From contig NZ_CP101153.1 of assembly GCF_024298825.1 (NCBI RefSeq), positions 3,906,001 to 3,970,000 of the forward strand: a DNA stretch of 64,000 nucleotides. The letters are read 5' to 3'. The notes beneath the pieces are model-generated. The model was given only the letters and a program-made list of their open reading frames with translations. It was not told the DNA's origin and ran no database searches. Every line of letters begins with the position of its first letter. The first letter of the stretch is position 1. The translations under genes and the position numbers were made by a program. This document shows positions 42,187-51,221 of this stretch, piece by piece. The stretch is from Haloglomus salinum. GTDB lineage: Archaea > Halobacteriota > Halobacteria > Halobacteriales > Haloarculaceae.

Positions 42187-42578
42187 TGAGCCGCTACGAG
42201 CGGACCTACGGGACCGATTGGGAGCGCCTGACCGCCGACGAGGCCGTCGAGCGGGCGTACGCGGTCGGCGTCGCAGAGCGCCTCGGCGAGCGCAACCGTG
42301 CCGAACTCCGGCAGCTCTACGAGAGCGTCGAGACCACCTACGACCGGAGCATGGTCGAACTCGCCTACGAACAGGGACGGACCGAGGCGAAGGCTGCCGC
42401 GGCCGACGCCGGCACACCCGGTGCCCTCTGGTCGACGCTCGTCACCGAGGGGTCGGTCGAGCTACCCGACGGCGGCGACCCGAGCGGCCTTCCGCCGGCA
42501 CTCTCACAGGTCGAGATGCTCGACTTCTCCTCGCCCGACTCCACCGGTTCGCTCGACCTCCCGGAGTTCCTGGACTGA
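42186..42578 (+). CDS. Partner protein of the KaiC-like ATPase, unknown function
   Basis: 130 residues, acidic. The first 70 residues are helical (TADEAVERAYAVGVAERLGE, RSMVELAYEQGRTEAKAAA), and the rest is a Pro/Ser/Asp-rich tail ending LDLPEFLD. The start codon overlaps the ATPase stop by one base, which is a strong sign of joint function. I do not recognise the family. Confidence 0.72.
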   Translation: MSRYERTYGTDWERLTADEAVERAYAVGVAERLGERNRAELRQLYESVETTYDRSMVELAYEQGRTEAKAAAADAGTPGALWSTLVTEGSVELPDGGDPSGLPPALSQVEMLDFSSPDSTGSLDLPEFLD

Positions 42579-42685
42579 CCGTCCACCGTTCTCGGGCGGC
42601 ACCGCCCGACCGCCGTCCGTTCTTCCGGCGGCTCCTCGACGTCGGCGGCGAGACGACAGAACTCGCGGGCAGTTCTCGTGTGACG

Positions 42686-43171
42686 TTACAGGTCGGCGAG
42701 TGCGCGGTGGTAGAAGAGACCCAGGACGAGATGCTGGCGCATCTCCGCGGCGATGCGCTCGCGGCAGGCGTCGGCATCGTCGAGCTGGTACTCCTTGGTC
42801 CGGACCAGCTCGTGGCGCTCCAGCAGCCCCTCCTCCTCGAACTCGTGGAGCTGTGGATACACCGTCCCCGGCGAGAGGTCCGCGTCGAACACCCGCCCCA
42901 GGTCCTCCATCAGCCGCTTCCCGTTCGTCTCCGTCGACCGGTGGGCCACCAGCGTCAGCAGAATCTCGCCCAGGTCACCCTTCACCGTCTCCTCGCTGAA
43001 CGCGAACTCACCCGCCGGCGCGAACGACTCCAGCACCTCCGACAGAAACTCGTCCGCCAACTGCACCGAATCAGGGCTGCCGGACGCTCCACCGGAGACC
43101 TCCGCGCGCAGTCGTTCGAGTGCCTCGGGCGCTTCCGTGCTCATCACATCATCACCTTCTCTGGTCCCCAT
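42686..43171 (-). CDS. PadR-like winged-helix regulator, copy 2
   Basis: 161 residues. From DSVQLADEFLSEVL to the C-terminus it is almost the same as the protein encoded at 12386-12877. Only the first about 35 residues differ (PEALERLRAEVSGG against DLQRLYAEVTGT). The winged helix with LSPGTVYPQLHEFEEEGLLE is intact. The start at 43171 lies about 30 bases after TTCTTATG on the minus strand (43197-43205), supporting a leaderless mRNA; the ATG at 43144 is an alternative. It sits between the KaiC-like operon and cheW. Confidence 0.85.
   Translation of the reverse strand: MGTREGDDVMSTEAPEALERLRAEVSGGASGSPDSVQLADEFLSEVLESFAPAGEFAFSEETVKGDLGEILLTLVAHRSTETNGKRLMEDLGRVFDADLSPGTVYPQLHEFEEEGLLERHELVRTKEYQLDDADACRERIAAEMRQHLVLGLFYHRALADL
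42696..43072. repeat. 377-bp direct repeat, right copy
   Basis: Matches 12396-12772 at a constant offset of 30,300 bases with about seven mismatches. Homology ends abruptly at 43072, where the N-terminal coding regions of the two regulators diverge. Same orientation as the left copy. Confidence 0.9.
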
Positions 43172-43353
43172 TGTACCTACCCATTAGACCGGATTCACAT
43201 AAGAACCGAAGCGGGTTTTCTGGTCGTGAAAACGCCAGTTTACACTGGTTGCCTACCACCGAGTTTGCGTACCGCTGGTCAGGAATGTACTCGAACAGCA
43301 ACCAGAGTTTTGCGTATTCCCGCAGAATATTACCAATTGCAAATACTCTCTCC

Positions 43354-43809
43354 TCAGTCCGCCGCCCGGGCAGCGGTCGAGCCCGCAGCGTCCATCTCGC
43401 GGGGGTCGACCCAGATGACGAAGCCGTCGTCGCGCTTGACGATGCTGCGGACGTGGTCGCGCTCGACCGGCGGGTCGTCGACCGACTCCGGCGCGACGCG
43501 GGCGACCTCGCGGACGCTGTCGACGGCCCACCCGATGGACCGCTCGTCGTCGAACACCGCCGAGTCGAAGATGATGATGCGGTCCCCGACGGCGCCGTCG
43601 ATGTCGAGTCGGACCTTCGGGTCGATGATGGCCGTGGTCTCCCCGCGCAGGTCCATCACGCCCTTGACGTGCTGTGGTGCGTTGGGAATCGGCGTCAGAT
43701 CCCCCATATCCACGATCTCGGTCACGTAGTCGATACTCACGCAGTAGGCTTCCCCGTCCAGGCGGAACTCCAGCACCTGCCGGGCCGTCTCCTCGTTGGT
43801 CCCTGTCAT
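43354..43809 (-). CDS. cheW: Chemotaxis coupling protein CheW
   Basis: 151 residues from the ATG at 43809; a GTG at 43818 is possible. It is a single CheW domain with VLEFRLDGEAYCVSIDYVTE, LTPIPNAPQHVKGVMDLRGE and the C-terminal strand DGFVIWVDPREM. It links transducers to CheA. It is monocistronic and separated from the main che operon by seven kilobases, outside the PadR-like direct repeats. Confidence 0.94.
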   Translation of the reverse strand: MTGTNEETARQVLEFRLDGEAYCVSIDYVTEIVDMGDLTPIPNAPQHVKGVMDLRGETTAIIDPKVRLDIDGAVGDRIIIFDSAVFDDERSIGWAVDSVREVARVAPESVDDPPVERDHVRSIVKRDDGFVIWVDPREMDAAGSTAARAAD

Positions 43810-43952
43810 TGTCGCCACCGGCTCTTACCGGGCCATCGGGCCATCCACACAAGAAGCGTCGCCACGACTCAGCTTCCGAAACGCGGCCCTGGCCCCGATT
43901 CACGTGTCGAAATCGACCGGACCGCTATGAGTGGCGCCCCCGTTCGGGGCCC

Positions 43953-44948
43953 ATGGAGAACCGTTCGCCAGCGGGTGACCCGGCAGCGGAGGAGGCCGCT
44001 TCCGGGGGGGAGGCCGACGCCGCGAGCCGGCGGCGCTCGCCCCTGGCGCTCGTCCGGCGGGCCGCGGCCGCGCTGGTCCTGGCCCCCGGCCGGAGTGCGG
44101 CGGTCGTGCTGACGGTCGTGCCCTACCTCTGGTTGGGCTGGTACGTCACGGGGACGGTACTCGGGCTCGTCGCGGACCCCATCATCGGCGGGGACTGGCT
44201 GACCCTGGGGTTCACCTGTTACGCGCTTGTGTTCCCGCTCGCGCTGGCCCACCGGACGCTGGCCGTCGGCCTGACCGAACTCACACAGGAGTATCTCGTC
44301 GACATCGTCGCGCTGGTCTGGTTGACGACGTTCTACGTGGTGTGGATGCTGGCACGGGAGCCGGTCGACCCGGGCACCTCGACCCGGGAGCTGTACGGCC
44401 CGGTCGCAGCGGGCGACCCGATGGGCGTGCAGTGGGCGGCCATCGCGGGGGCCATCGCGGTCCTCGTGGTGGGGCTGAGCGCCGAGCGTGACGAGGACCA
44501 CGCGCTGTTCCGGAGCCCCTTCCGGACAGCCCTCGTGACCGTCCCGGGGCTCGTGACCCTGGTGGTCCTGCTGTCGTCGCCAGGGCCCGACTCGCTCGTC
44601 TGGCCGGTCGTCGCGGGAGCCTTCGGCGGGACGCTGCTGGCGGGTGTCCGGCATCTACCGACCGTCGCGAGCGGGCTCGCCAGGGCCGCGTTCGTCTGTC
44701 TCGCGGCGCTCGTCTGGGCTGTCGGGGGACTCCTCTGGGTCGCCGTCTACCGGCGGCCCCCGCCGACGAGAGAACTCCTGCTCGCCCACGTCGAGTTCGA
44801 CCTCCCCGACGGCGCCACCGAACCGATAGCCGGGTCCGAACCGGCGGGCGACCCCGGAACGGACGGGTCGAACGGCCAGACGGCTGCGGACAGCGACCAC
44901 GTGGCCGCTGACGGCGGCCGCGACGACGTGCTCGACAGCCGCCGATGA
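43953..44948 (+). CDS. Polytopic membrane protein near the motility island
   Basis: 331 residues. A polar N-terminal part (1-45) is followed by about seven membrane segments (for example AAVVLTVVPYLWLGWYVTG and AFVCLAALVWAVGGLLWVAV) and an acidic C-terminal tail of about 50 residues. I do not recognise the family. Its stop overlaps the start of the small cluster protein at 44945 by four bases, so the two are coupled. Confidence 0.75.
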   Translation: MENRSPAGDPAAEEAASGGEADAASRRRSPLALVRRAAAALVLAPGRSAAVVLTVVPYLWLGWYVTGTVLGLVADPIIGGDWLTLGFTCYALVFPLALAHRTLAVGLTELTQEYLVDIVALVWLTTFYVVWMLAREPVDPGTSTRELYGPVAAGDPMGVQWAAIAGAIAVLVVGLSAERDEDHALFRSPFRTALVTVPGLVTLVVLLSSPGPDSLVWPVVAGAFGGTLLAGVRHLPTVASGLARAAFVCLAALVWAVGGLLWVAVYRRPPPTRELLLAHVEFDLPDGATEPIAGSEPAGDPGTDGSNGQTAADSDHVAADGGRDDVLDSRR

Positions 44949-45172
44949 GCTTCGATATCCACGACCACCGGCACCGGCTCAAGCAACTCCGCGACGGCGG
45001 GGAGACGAAACTGTTCGAGAACCGTGACGGGATGGCGTGTCCGGCATGTGGTGAGCCGTTCTCGCGGCTGTTCTCGACCCGGCAGACGACGACACGGTTC
45101 CCCGCCCCCGGGGACGCACGGTTCTGTCTGGTCGCGCCGGACGACGAGTTCGTCCATCTCTTCAGCCACTGA
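44945..45172 (+). CDS. Small CxxC archaellum-cluster protein (DUF7385-like)
   Basis: 75 residues. HRLKQLRDGGETKLFENRDG is followed by the motif MACPACGEPFSRLFST and a C-terminal strand ending VHLFSH. Proteins with this pattern are annotated in haloarchaea as flagella cluster proteins; I recall the name DUF7385 but cannot check it. The single CxxC with nearby His may bind zinc. It is translationally coupled to the membrane protein upstream. Confidence 0.75.
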   Translation: MSFDIHDHRHRLKQLRDGGETKLFENRDGMACPACGEPFSRLFSTRQTTTRFPAPGDARFCLVAPDDEFVHLFSH

Positions 45173-45289
45173 CCACCCGAGCATCGCCACACTGGCCGCC
45201 GAAGCTATCCACTGTGTGTCGGTTCCGATGTGGGGGTAGTCAGAACACTTTAGCGTTCATAGCGCCTCCTCGAACGCACTAACAACACG

Positions 45290-48061
45290 ATGGTACCCCC
45301 CAACGACGAGACGGTCAATTCGGGGGACCAGGCAGCCGACGACGATGCAGGGGAGGGGCGGGTGGCGGACCTTCGGCGGAGCCACGAGGCGTTGCAGGAG
45401 CTGTACCTGGTCACAGCGGAACCCGGGCTGGACGAGACGGAACGAATCAAGCGGATGCTCGACATCGGCCGTCGCCGGCTGGATGTCTCTAACGCGTACC
45501 TCTCGATCATCGACCCGGAGACGGACGACTACGACGTGGAACTCGCCGTGGGCCCCGGGGTCATCGAGTCCGGCCAGTCGTTCCGCTTCTCGACGACGTA
45601 CTGCCGCGAGACGGTCGAATCCGACGAACCCCAACTGATTCCCGATCTCGATAACTCCATCTGGGACGGCACGCCTACCCACGAGACACACGGACTCTCC
45701 TGCTACGTCGGGGGGCGCGTGACGGTCGATGGTGTGCTGTACGGCACGGTCTGTTTCAGTGGTGACGAGCCCCGCGAGTCGTTCACGGAGGACGAGCGGA
45801 CGCTGGTGAAGCTGCTGGTGGAGTGGATCGGCGACCGCCTGGAGGAGCGCCATCTCCGGGAGACGGTCGAACAGCAGCGCCGGGCGATCGAGGCCGCCGA
45901 CAGTGCCATCGCCATCACCGACGCCGATGTCGACGGGAAGCGGCCACTGACGTACGTGAACCGCGGGTTCGAGAAGCTGACGGGCTACGACCGGGACGCC
46001 GTACTCGGCCGGGATTGTCGATTCCTGCAGGGCCCCGAGACGGACCCCGAGCGAACCGCCGAACTGGCTCGGACACTGGACGCGGGTGACCACGTCCAGA
46101 TGGTCCTCCGGAACTACCGGGCCGACGGGACGCCGTTCTGGAACGAGCTCGAGGTGACACCCGTCCACGAGGACGGGGAGGTGGTCCGCTACATCGGTAC
46201 CCAGCGCGACGTGACCGAGCGTGTCGAACGGCAGGAGACCGTGACGGCACTGCTGGAGCGGACCCGCTCGCTGCTGGCCGCCGGAACCCGCGACGAGGTC
46301 GCCACGGCCGCGGCACGGGCGGTCGAGGAGGTCCTGGGATACGACTGCCTCATCCGGCTCTACGACGAGGAGACCGAGCAGCTCGTCCCCGTCGCCGGGA
46401 CCGGAACCGAGCCGACGGCGGTCGAACCCGTCGCCGTCGGGCAGAGTCTCTCCGGGCAGGCGTACGAGCGGGGAACGACGCTCGGCTTCGACCGCGAGCT
46501 GTTCGAACCGGGCGGCTACGGCCATCAGGCCGACGCGACCGACGGGCTGGTCATCCCACTGGGCGAGCACGGGACGCTGGGACTGGAGACCGAGGGGGCC
46601 CGGACGGGTAACTTCGAGCGACGGATCGCCGAGATCCTGTCGGAGAGCGTCCAGGCAGCACTCGAGCAGGCGTCCCAGCGCGACCGGCTCCGGCTCTACG
46701 AGACCGTCATCGAGCAGGGGAGCGAGATGGCGGCGGTCGTCGGCGGGGACCTGCGGGTGGAACTCGTGAGCGACTCGCTGGCGCGGTACCTCGGCGTCGA
46801 CCCCGACGACATCGTCGGGCGGGAGATCGATGAGCTGCTGCCGGCGGCCGACCTCGCGGAGATGGTCGCAACGACCGAGAACGCCGCTCCGAGCGAACCG
46901 GGGCGGTTCGAGACGACTGTCACCGTCGACGGGGAGTCCCGGCCCGTCGAGCTGGAGGTGTCGCTGGGGGAGGACGGCGACCCGCCGTTCGTCGCGGTGG
47001 TACGGGATATCTCGGAACTGGCCGAGACCCGGGGGGCGCTGTCCCGGGAGCGCGACCGCTTCACCTCCCTGTTCACCCACATCCCGGACCCCGTCAACGA
47101 GGTCCGGTTCGAGGACGGCGAGCCGATAATCTGCCGGTGTAACGAGCCGTTCGCCGACGCGTTCGGCGGCGGCCGCCCCCCCGAGGCCCTGGTCGGGCTC
47201 CCGGCCAACGACCTGGTGCTCGATGACGAGGACGAGACGGGGCGGCGCATCGACGAGCAGGTCCGCGAGGGCCGACCCGTCACCGAGGAGATCCGTCGTC
47301 GGACCGCCGATGGTCCCCGGGAGTTCCTCTTCCGTGCGGTCCCCTACGAGACGCCCGAGGGGTTGCGGGCGTTCGCGACGTACACCGACGTGACCGAACA
47401 ACAGCGCCGGCAGCGCCGTATCGAGGTCCTCAACCGTGTCCTCCGGCACAACGTCCGCAATCAGATCAGCATCGCGAACGGCAACGCCAACCTCCTCGAC
47501 GAACGGGTCGACGACCCCGACCTGGCGCCCATCATCGACGGGCTCGTCTCCTCCACGGAGAACGTCCTCTCGATGAGCGAGAAGGCCCGCGAGGCCGCGC
47601 GGGCGCTCGCCCACGACCGGACGACCGGCACCTCACCGGACACCGTCGTGGGGAACGTCGTCGAGGAGTTCCGGTCGGACTGGCCCGACGAGACCATCAC
47701 GCTCGACACGACCTCCGAGCCGGCACCGGTCGCCGGTCCGGACCGGCTGCAACCCGTGGTATCGAACCTCGTCGAGAACGCCCTCGAACACAACGCGCCG
47801 GGCGTGCGGGTCCGGGTCGGCCTCGACGTGGTCGGGGACCGGCTGGAACTCCGTATCGCCGACGACGGCCCCGGTATCCCCGAGCTGGAGCGGTCGCTCA
47901 TCGCCGGGGACCAGGAGATAACCCAGCTCCACCACGGGAACGGCATCGGGCTGTGGGCGGTCCGGTGGATACTCGACGCGATGGGCGGCGAGGTCCGCTT
48001 CGAGGACGAGGACGGCTGGCACGCGGTGGTCATCTCGGTGCCGCTCGCGGACGACGCGTGA
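45290..48061 (+). CDS. LOV-domain multi-sensor histidine kinase
   Basis: 923 residues, soluble. Order: GAF (about 30-185), LOV-type PAS (about 195-315), GAF (about 318-465), PAS (about 470-585), PAS (about 590-708), HisKA with His720 in VLRHNVRNQ, and a HATPase with LVENALEHN, DDGPGIPE and GNGIGLW. The LOV domain keeps the flavin-adduct cysteine Cys243 in GRDCRFLQGPETDP, plus YRADGTPFWNEL and the glutamine in YIGTQRDVT. It can therefore be expected to bind FMN and respond to blue light. No response regulator gene is adjacent. It lies directly beyond the motility cluster. Confidence 0.92.
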   Translation: MVPPNDETVNSGDQAADDDAGEGRVADLRRSHEALQELYLVTAEPGLDETERIKRMLDIGRRRLDVSNAYLSIIDPETDDYDVELAVGPGVIESGQSFRFSTTYCRETVESDEPQLIPDLDNSIWDGTPTHETHGLSCYVGGRVTVDGVLYGTVCFSGDEPRESFTEDERTLVKLLVEWIGDRLEERHLRETVEQQRRAIEAADSAIAITDADVDGKRPLTYVNRGFEKLTGYDRDAVLGRDCRFLQGPETDPERTAELARTLDAGDHVQMVLRNYRADGTPFWNELEVTPVHEDGEVVRYIGTQRDVTERVERQETVTALLERTRSLLAAGTRDEVATAAARAVEEVLGYDCLIRLYDEETEQLVPVAGTGTEPTAVEPVAVGQSLSGQAYERGTTLGFDRELFEPGGYGHQADATDGLVIPLGEHGTLGLETEGARTGNFERRIAEILSESVQAALEQASQRDRLRLYETVIEQGSEMAAVVGGDLRVELVSDSLARYLGVDPDDIVGREIDELLPAADLAEMVATTENAAPSEPGRFETTVTVDGESRPVELEVSLGEDGDPPFVAVVRDISELAETRGALSRERDRFTSLFTHIPDPVNEVRFEDGEPIICRCNEPFADAFGGGRPPEALVGLPANDLVLDDEDETGRRIDEQVREGRPVTEEIRRRTADGPREFLFRAVPYETPEGLRAFATYTDVTEQQRRQRRIEVLNRVLRHNVRNQISIANGNANLLDERVDDPDLAPIIDGLVSSTENVLSMSEKAREAARALAHDRTTGTSPDTVVGNVVEEFRSDWPDETITLDTTSEPAPVAGPDRLQPVVSNLVENALEHNAPGVRVRVGLDVVGDRLELRIADDGPGIPELERSLIAGDQEITQLHHGNGIGLWAVRWILDAMGGEVRFEDEDGWHAVVISVPLADDA

Positions 48062-48090
48062 GAGCGGGAGCACGCCACGCGAGCGGGTCC

Positions 48091-49092
48091 TCAGTCGTCG
48101 GCAGCGGTGTCGGATTCGCCCTCGCCCGGCGTGTCCCCCGTCCGACGAGGGGCCGGCAGGTCGTAGCCCACGCCGGTCTGTGCCTCGGAGACGGACCAGA
48201 GCCGGTAGGCGGTGCCCACCTCGTAGGACCGCTTCGAGGAGCGCTGTCGGTCGGGGGCGCCGCGCATGTTCGCGAGGCCGCCCGGGCCGTAGTACTCGCC
48301 GCCGGACGCGTCGGGCATCGTCGCGGCGTACAGAAGAGGGAGCACGCCCTGCTCGGCCGGCTGGGCCAGCACCGCGTTGGCGAGTTTCATCCCGACCGTG
48401 CGGAGCGTCGAGCCCATCATCTCGGGGCCGCGGCGCTGGAGGTCCGTCGCGGCGTAGCCCGGGTGCGCGGCCAGGCTCTCGACGGGCGCGTCGGCGGCCT
48501 GGAGCCGCCGGTCGAGCTCGTACGCGAACAGCAGGTTGGCGAGTTTCGACTGCGCGTAGGCATCCCACCTGTCGTAGGAGCGCTCGCCGTGGAGGTCGTC
48601 GAAGTCGATGCGGCCGCGCTCGTGGATGCCACTGGACATCGTGACCACGCGGGCGGGGGCCTCCTCGGCGCCCGACTCCCGGAGCGGATCGAGCAGGTGG
48701 CCCGTGAGCGCGAAGTGGCCGAGGTGGTTGACGCCGAACTGTGTCTCGAACCCGTCGGTCGTCTCGCGCCGCGGAATCGCCATCACGCCGGCGTTGTTGC
48801 AGAGGACGTGCAGGTCGTCGAACGCATCGGTGAACGCGTCGGCGAACGTCCGAACCGAGTCCAGGTCCGCGAGGTCCAGTTCCAGCACCGTCAGCGAGCC
48901 GTCCGGGTCCTCGGCCTCGATGTCGGCCTTCGCGTCGCGGGCCTTCGCCTCGGACCGGCAGGCCAGCACCACGTCGGCGCCCCTCGCGGCGAACGTGCGG
49001 GCTGCTTCCTTCCCGAGGCCCGTGTTCGCGCCCGTCACGACGACGGTCCGCCCCGTCTGGTCCGGCATCTCCGCGGTCGTCCACTGACTCAT
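48091..49092 (-). CDS. Short-chain dehydrogenase/reductase (retinol dehydrogenase-like)
   Basis: 333 residues from the ATG at 49092. The Rossmann motif is TGANTGLGKEAA (about 18-29), followed by LCNNAGVMA. The catalytic serine is in VVTMSSGIH and the pair is YAQSKLAN. It is an NAD(P)-dependent oxidoreductase with an unknown substrate. It converges with the LOV kinase gene. A short polar C-terminal tail extends past the fold. Confidence 0.9.
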   Translation of the reverse strand: MSQWTTAEMPDQTGRTVVVTGANTGLGKEAARTFAARGADVVLACRSEAKARDAKADIEAEDPDGSLTVLELDLADLDSVRTFADAFTDAFDDLHVLCNNAGVMAIPRRETTDGFETQFGVNHLGHFALTGHLLDPLRESGAEEAPARVVTMSSGIHERGRIDFDDLHGERSYDRWDAYAQSKLANLLFAYELDRRLQAADAPVESLAAHPGYAATDLQRRGPEMMGSTLRTVGMKLANAVLAQPAEQGVLPLLYAATMPDASGGEYYGPGGLANMRGAPDRQRSSKRSYEVGTAYRLWSVSEAQTGVGYDLPAPRRTGDTPGEGESDTAADD

Positions 49093-49159
49093 ATCGGAGG
49101 GAACGCCCGGACGCGTTATCAACTTCCCCCGCGAGTGCGGACCGCCACGAACCCACCGG

Positions 49160-49561
49160 TCACGGCGGGCTGACGGCGTCGCGGAGAATCCGCGCGTGGT
49201 CGAATCCCATCGCGGGCGGGTCGTCGGGGTCGAAGGTGTCCACCCGCCGGGCCTCCTCGCGAGCAGCCGGTTCGCCCTCGCCGGCCGGCACACAGAGGTA
49301 GGCCGCGGAGACGTTCCCGCGGCCGTCCCGCCCGGGCGCGTCGTAGAGCCCGACGAGCGAGACGGGCCGCACGTCCAGCCCCACCTCCTCGCGTGCCTCA
49401 CGGGCACAGGCCGCCCGGGCGCGCTCGCCCCGCTCGACCATCCCGCCGGGAAACACCCAGTCGCCCTCGTGCGGTGGGTGGTCGCGTTCGAGGAGGACGA
49501 CGCCGCCGTCCGTGAGTATCACCGCGTCCGTCGCCAGCGCACGCAGGTCGCTCGGGTCCAT
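49160..49561 (-). CDS. NUDIX hydrolase
   Basis: 133 residues from the ATG at 49561. The Nudix box is complete: GGMVERGERARAACAREA followed by REEVGLD. It hydrolyses a nucleoside diphosphate linked to another moiety; the substrate cannot be predicted. The gene lies 67 bases upstream of the SDR gene on the same strand and is divergent from the alpha/beta hydrolase gene across an AT-rich spacer. Confidence 0.92.
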   Translation of the reverse strand: MDPSDLRALATDAVILTDGGVVLLERDHPPHEGDWVFPGGMVERGERARAACAREAREEVGLDVRPVSLVGLYDAPGRDGRGNVSAAYLCVPAGEGEPAAREEARRVDTFDPDDPPAMGFDHARILRDAVSPP

Positions 49562-49747
49562 ATCAGGTTGGTCCCGCGCGAACCACCTGAATCCGGCCAC
49601 CGTCGATGAAAACCACACATTTAGAATTTATAAGCAGTATAGATATTCAAGTTAACGAATAAATCAATTAGATTGGAGACAGCACGATAATCTTGCGCCA
49701 CCCACTCGACTCCAACGGTCAAGTGCCCCCGGGCCGAGTCACCGGTC
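49562..49747. promoter_or_regulatory. AT-rich divergent promoter region
   Basis: The spacer between the NUDIX gene and the alpha/beta hydrolase gene is strikingly AT-rich from about 49618 to 49675, in contrast to its surroundings. A minus-strand TATA-like TTATAAAT at about 49628-49635 could serve the NUDIX gene, and CGATAATCTT at about 49687-49696 the hydrolase gene. Confidence 0.45.
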
Positions 49748-50611
49748 GTGACGATTCGTGACGAGCGGGTCGAGGCGGCGGGAGTGGGCATCCACTACCT
49801 CCGGGTAGACCCGGCCGAGCACGACGGCGGCCCACCCGTCGTCCTGTTGCACGGGGGTATCGTGGACTCGGCGCGACTCTCGTGGGGCGGTATCATCGAG
49901 CCGCTGGCGGCCGAACTCGGCCGGCCAGTACTCGCGCCCGACCTGGCGGGCTACGGCGACAGCGACCGGCCCGTGGCGGCCTACTCGACGGCCTACCACG
50001 TCGAGGTCGTCCGGGGCTTCCTCGACGCGCTGGGCCTCTCGCGGGTCGACCTGTGTGGGCTGTCGCTGGGGGGCGGCGTGGCGCTGGGCCTGGCGCTGGC
50101 CGACGACCGTGTCGAGCGGCTGGTCGCCATCGACAGCTTCGGACTGGGGACCGAGCTATCGAGCGGCCGGCTGACGTGGGCGCTCGCCCAGGTCCCTCTG
50201 TGCAACCGGCTGTCGCTCGCCGTGCTCGCGCGGTCGCGCCGACTGGCGCGGGCGAGCCTCGGGAACATCGTCGTCGACCCGGGCGCCCTCCCGGACGAGG
50301 TCGCCGAGACGCTGTTCGACCTCCTCCAGCGGGAGGACCCGGGGCACCCGTTCCGGCAGTGGCGGTCGGCCGAGGTGACCAGACAGGGGTACGCGACCTC
50401 GTACGTCCCACTCCTGCCGGAGCTCCAGCAGCCCGCGCTGTTCCTGCACGGCGCCGCGGACGAGGTGTTCCCGCCGGCGTGGTCCGAGCAAGCGGCCGAC
50501 CTCGCCCCCGACGGCGAGTGCGTGGTGCTGGACGCCTGTGCACACTGGCCGCCGCGCGAACGACCCGACGCCGTCATCGAACACGTAGCGCGGTTCCTCG
50601 GCGAAGCGTGA
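49748..50611 (+). CDS. Alpha/beta-fold hydrolase
   Basis: 287 residues from a GTG at 49748. The oxyanion region is VVLLHGG, the nucleophile elbow GLSLGGG with its serine, an acid residue falls in the segment GAADEVFPP, and the likely catalytic histidine is in DACAHWPPRERP. It is a generic hydrolase of the epoxide hydrolase/haloperoxidase-like group with an unknown substrate, probably cytosolic. Confidence 0.88.
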   Translation: MTIRDERVEAAGVGIHYLRVDPAEHDGGPPVVLLHGGIVDSARLSWGGIIEPLAAELGRPVLAPDLAGYGDSDRPVAAYSTAYHVEVVRGFLDALGLSRVDLCGLSLGGGVALGLALADDRVERLVAIDSFGLGTELSSGRLTWALAQVPLCNRLSLAVLARSRRLARASLGNIVVDPGALPDEVAETLFDLLQREDPGHPFRQWRSAEVTRQGYATSYVPLLPELQQPALFLHGAADEVFPPAWSEQAADLAPDGECVVLDACAHWPPRERPDAVIEHVARFLGEA

Positions 50612-50695
50612 GCTGTCGCGGCAGGGAATCAGGCATCCGCGTCCGGCACATCTTCCCCGACCGAGCGCGATCGCCGGCGGATGTCGCCCGCCCCC

Positions 50696-51190
50696 ATGAA
50701 TGAAGGACGCGCTGACGAAAGTGCGGATATGGCCCTCCACCTCCGTGACGTGCTCCTCGGGAACACGACCACTCGACGGCGCCGATACGCGTCCGTCGCG
50801 CTGCCGCCGGTCCTGTTCGTACTGACGTTCGCGGCGTATGCTCTCGACGTGTTCCAGGTCTCGGGCGGGGTCGTGTTCCTCGCCGCCCACGCCGCGCTCG
50901 TCGGTATCGTCGGCGCCGCCTGGGTCGGCTACCGGCGCGCCGGCCTGGTCGTGGCCTGGGTGACCACGTACGCCGCGTTGCTCGGGCAGAGCGCCGACCA
51001 CTACCTCCTCAGTCAGTCGCCGAGCCACTCGTTGGCAGACCGGGCGGCGGCGTTCCTCCAGCCGGATGGACTCGTGTTCCTGGGCGTCGAGGCGCTCGTC
51101 CTCGGTACGCTGGCATACCTCCTCGGTGCGCTCTGTGAGCGGGGTATGTCGCGCATCGCGGCGGGCGCGACGTCCCCGGACGGAAGCTGA
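50696..51190 (+). CDS. Small membrane protein of unknown function
   Basis: 164 residues from the ATG at 50696, with later in-frame starts possible (50729). Four hydrophobic segments are visible (VALPPVLFVLTFAAYALDVF, VVFLAAHAALVGIVGAAW, AGLVVAWVTTYAALL, GVEALVLGTLAYLLGALC). It has no known motif. It ends close to the convergent thioredoxin gene. Confidence 0.65.
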   Translation: MNEGRADESADMALHLRDVLLGNTTTRRRRYASVALPPVLFVLTFAAYALDVFQVSGGVVFLAAHAALVGIVGAAWVGYRRAGLVVAWVTTYAALLGQSADHYLLSQSPSHSLADRAAAFLQPDGLVFLGVEALVLGTLAYLLGALCERGMSRIAAGATSPDGS

Positions 51191-51221
51191 CGGGCGCGGT
51201 CCGCACACTCCGCGAGAGTCC

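Noticed and set aside
45257-47614. 785-codon frame opposite the LOV histidine kinase
   Set aside because: It is entirely antisense to a protein with unmistakable GAF, PAS and kinase motifs.
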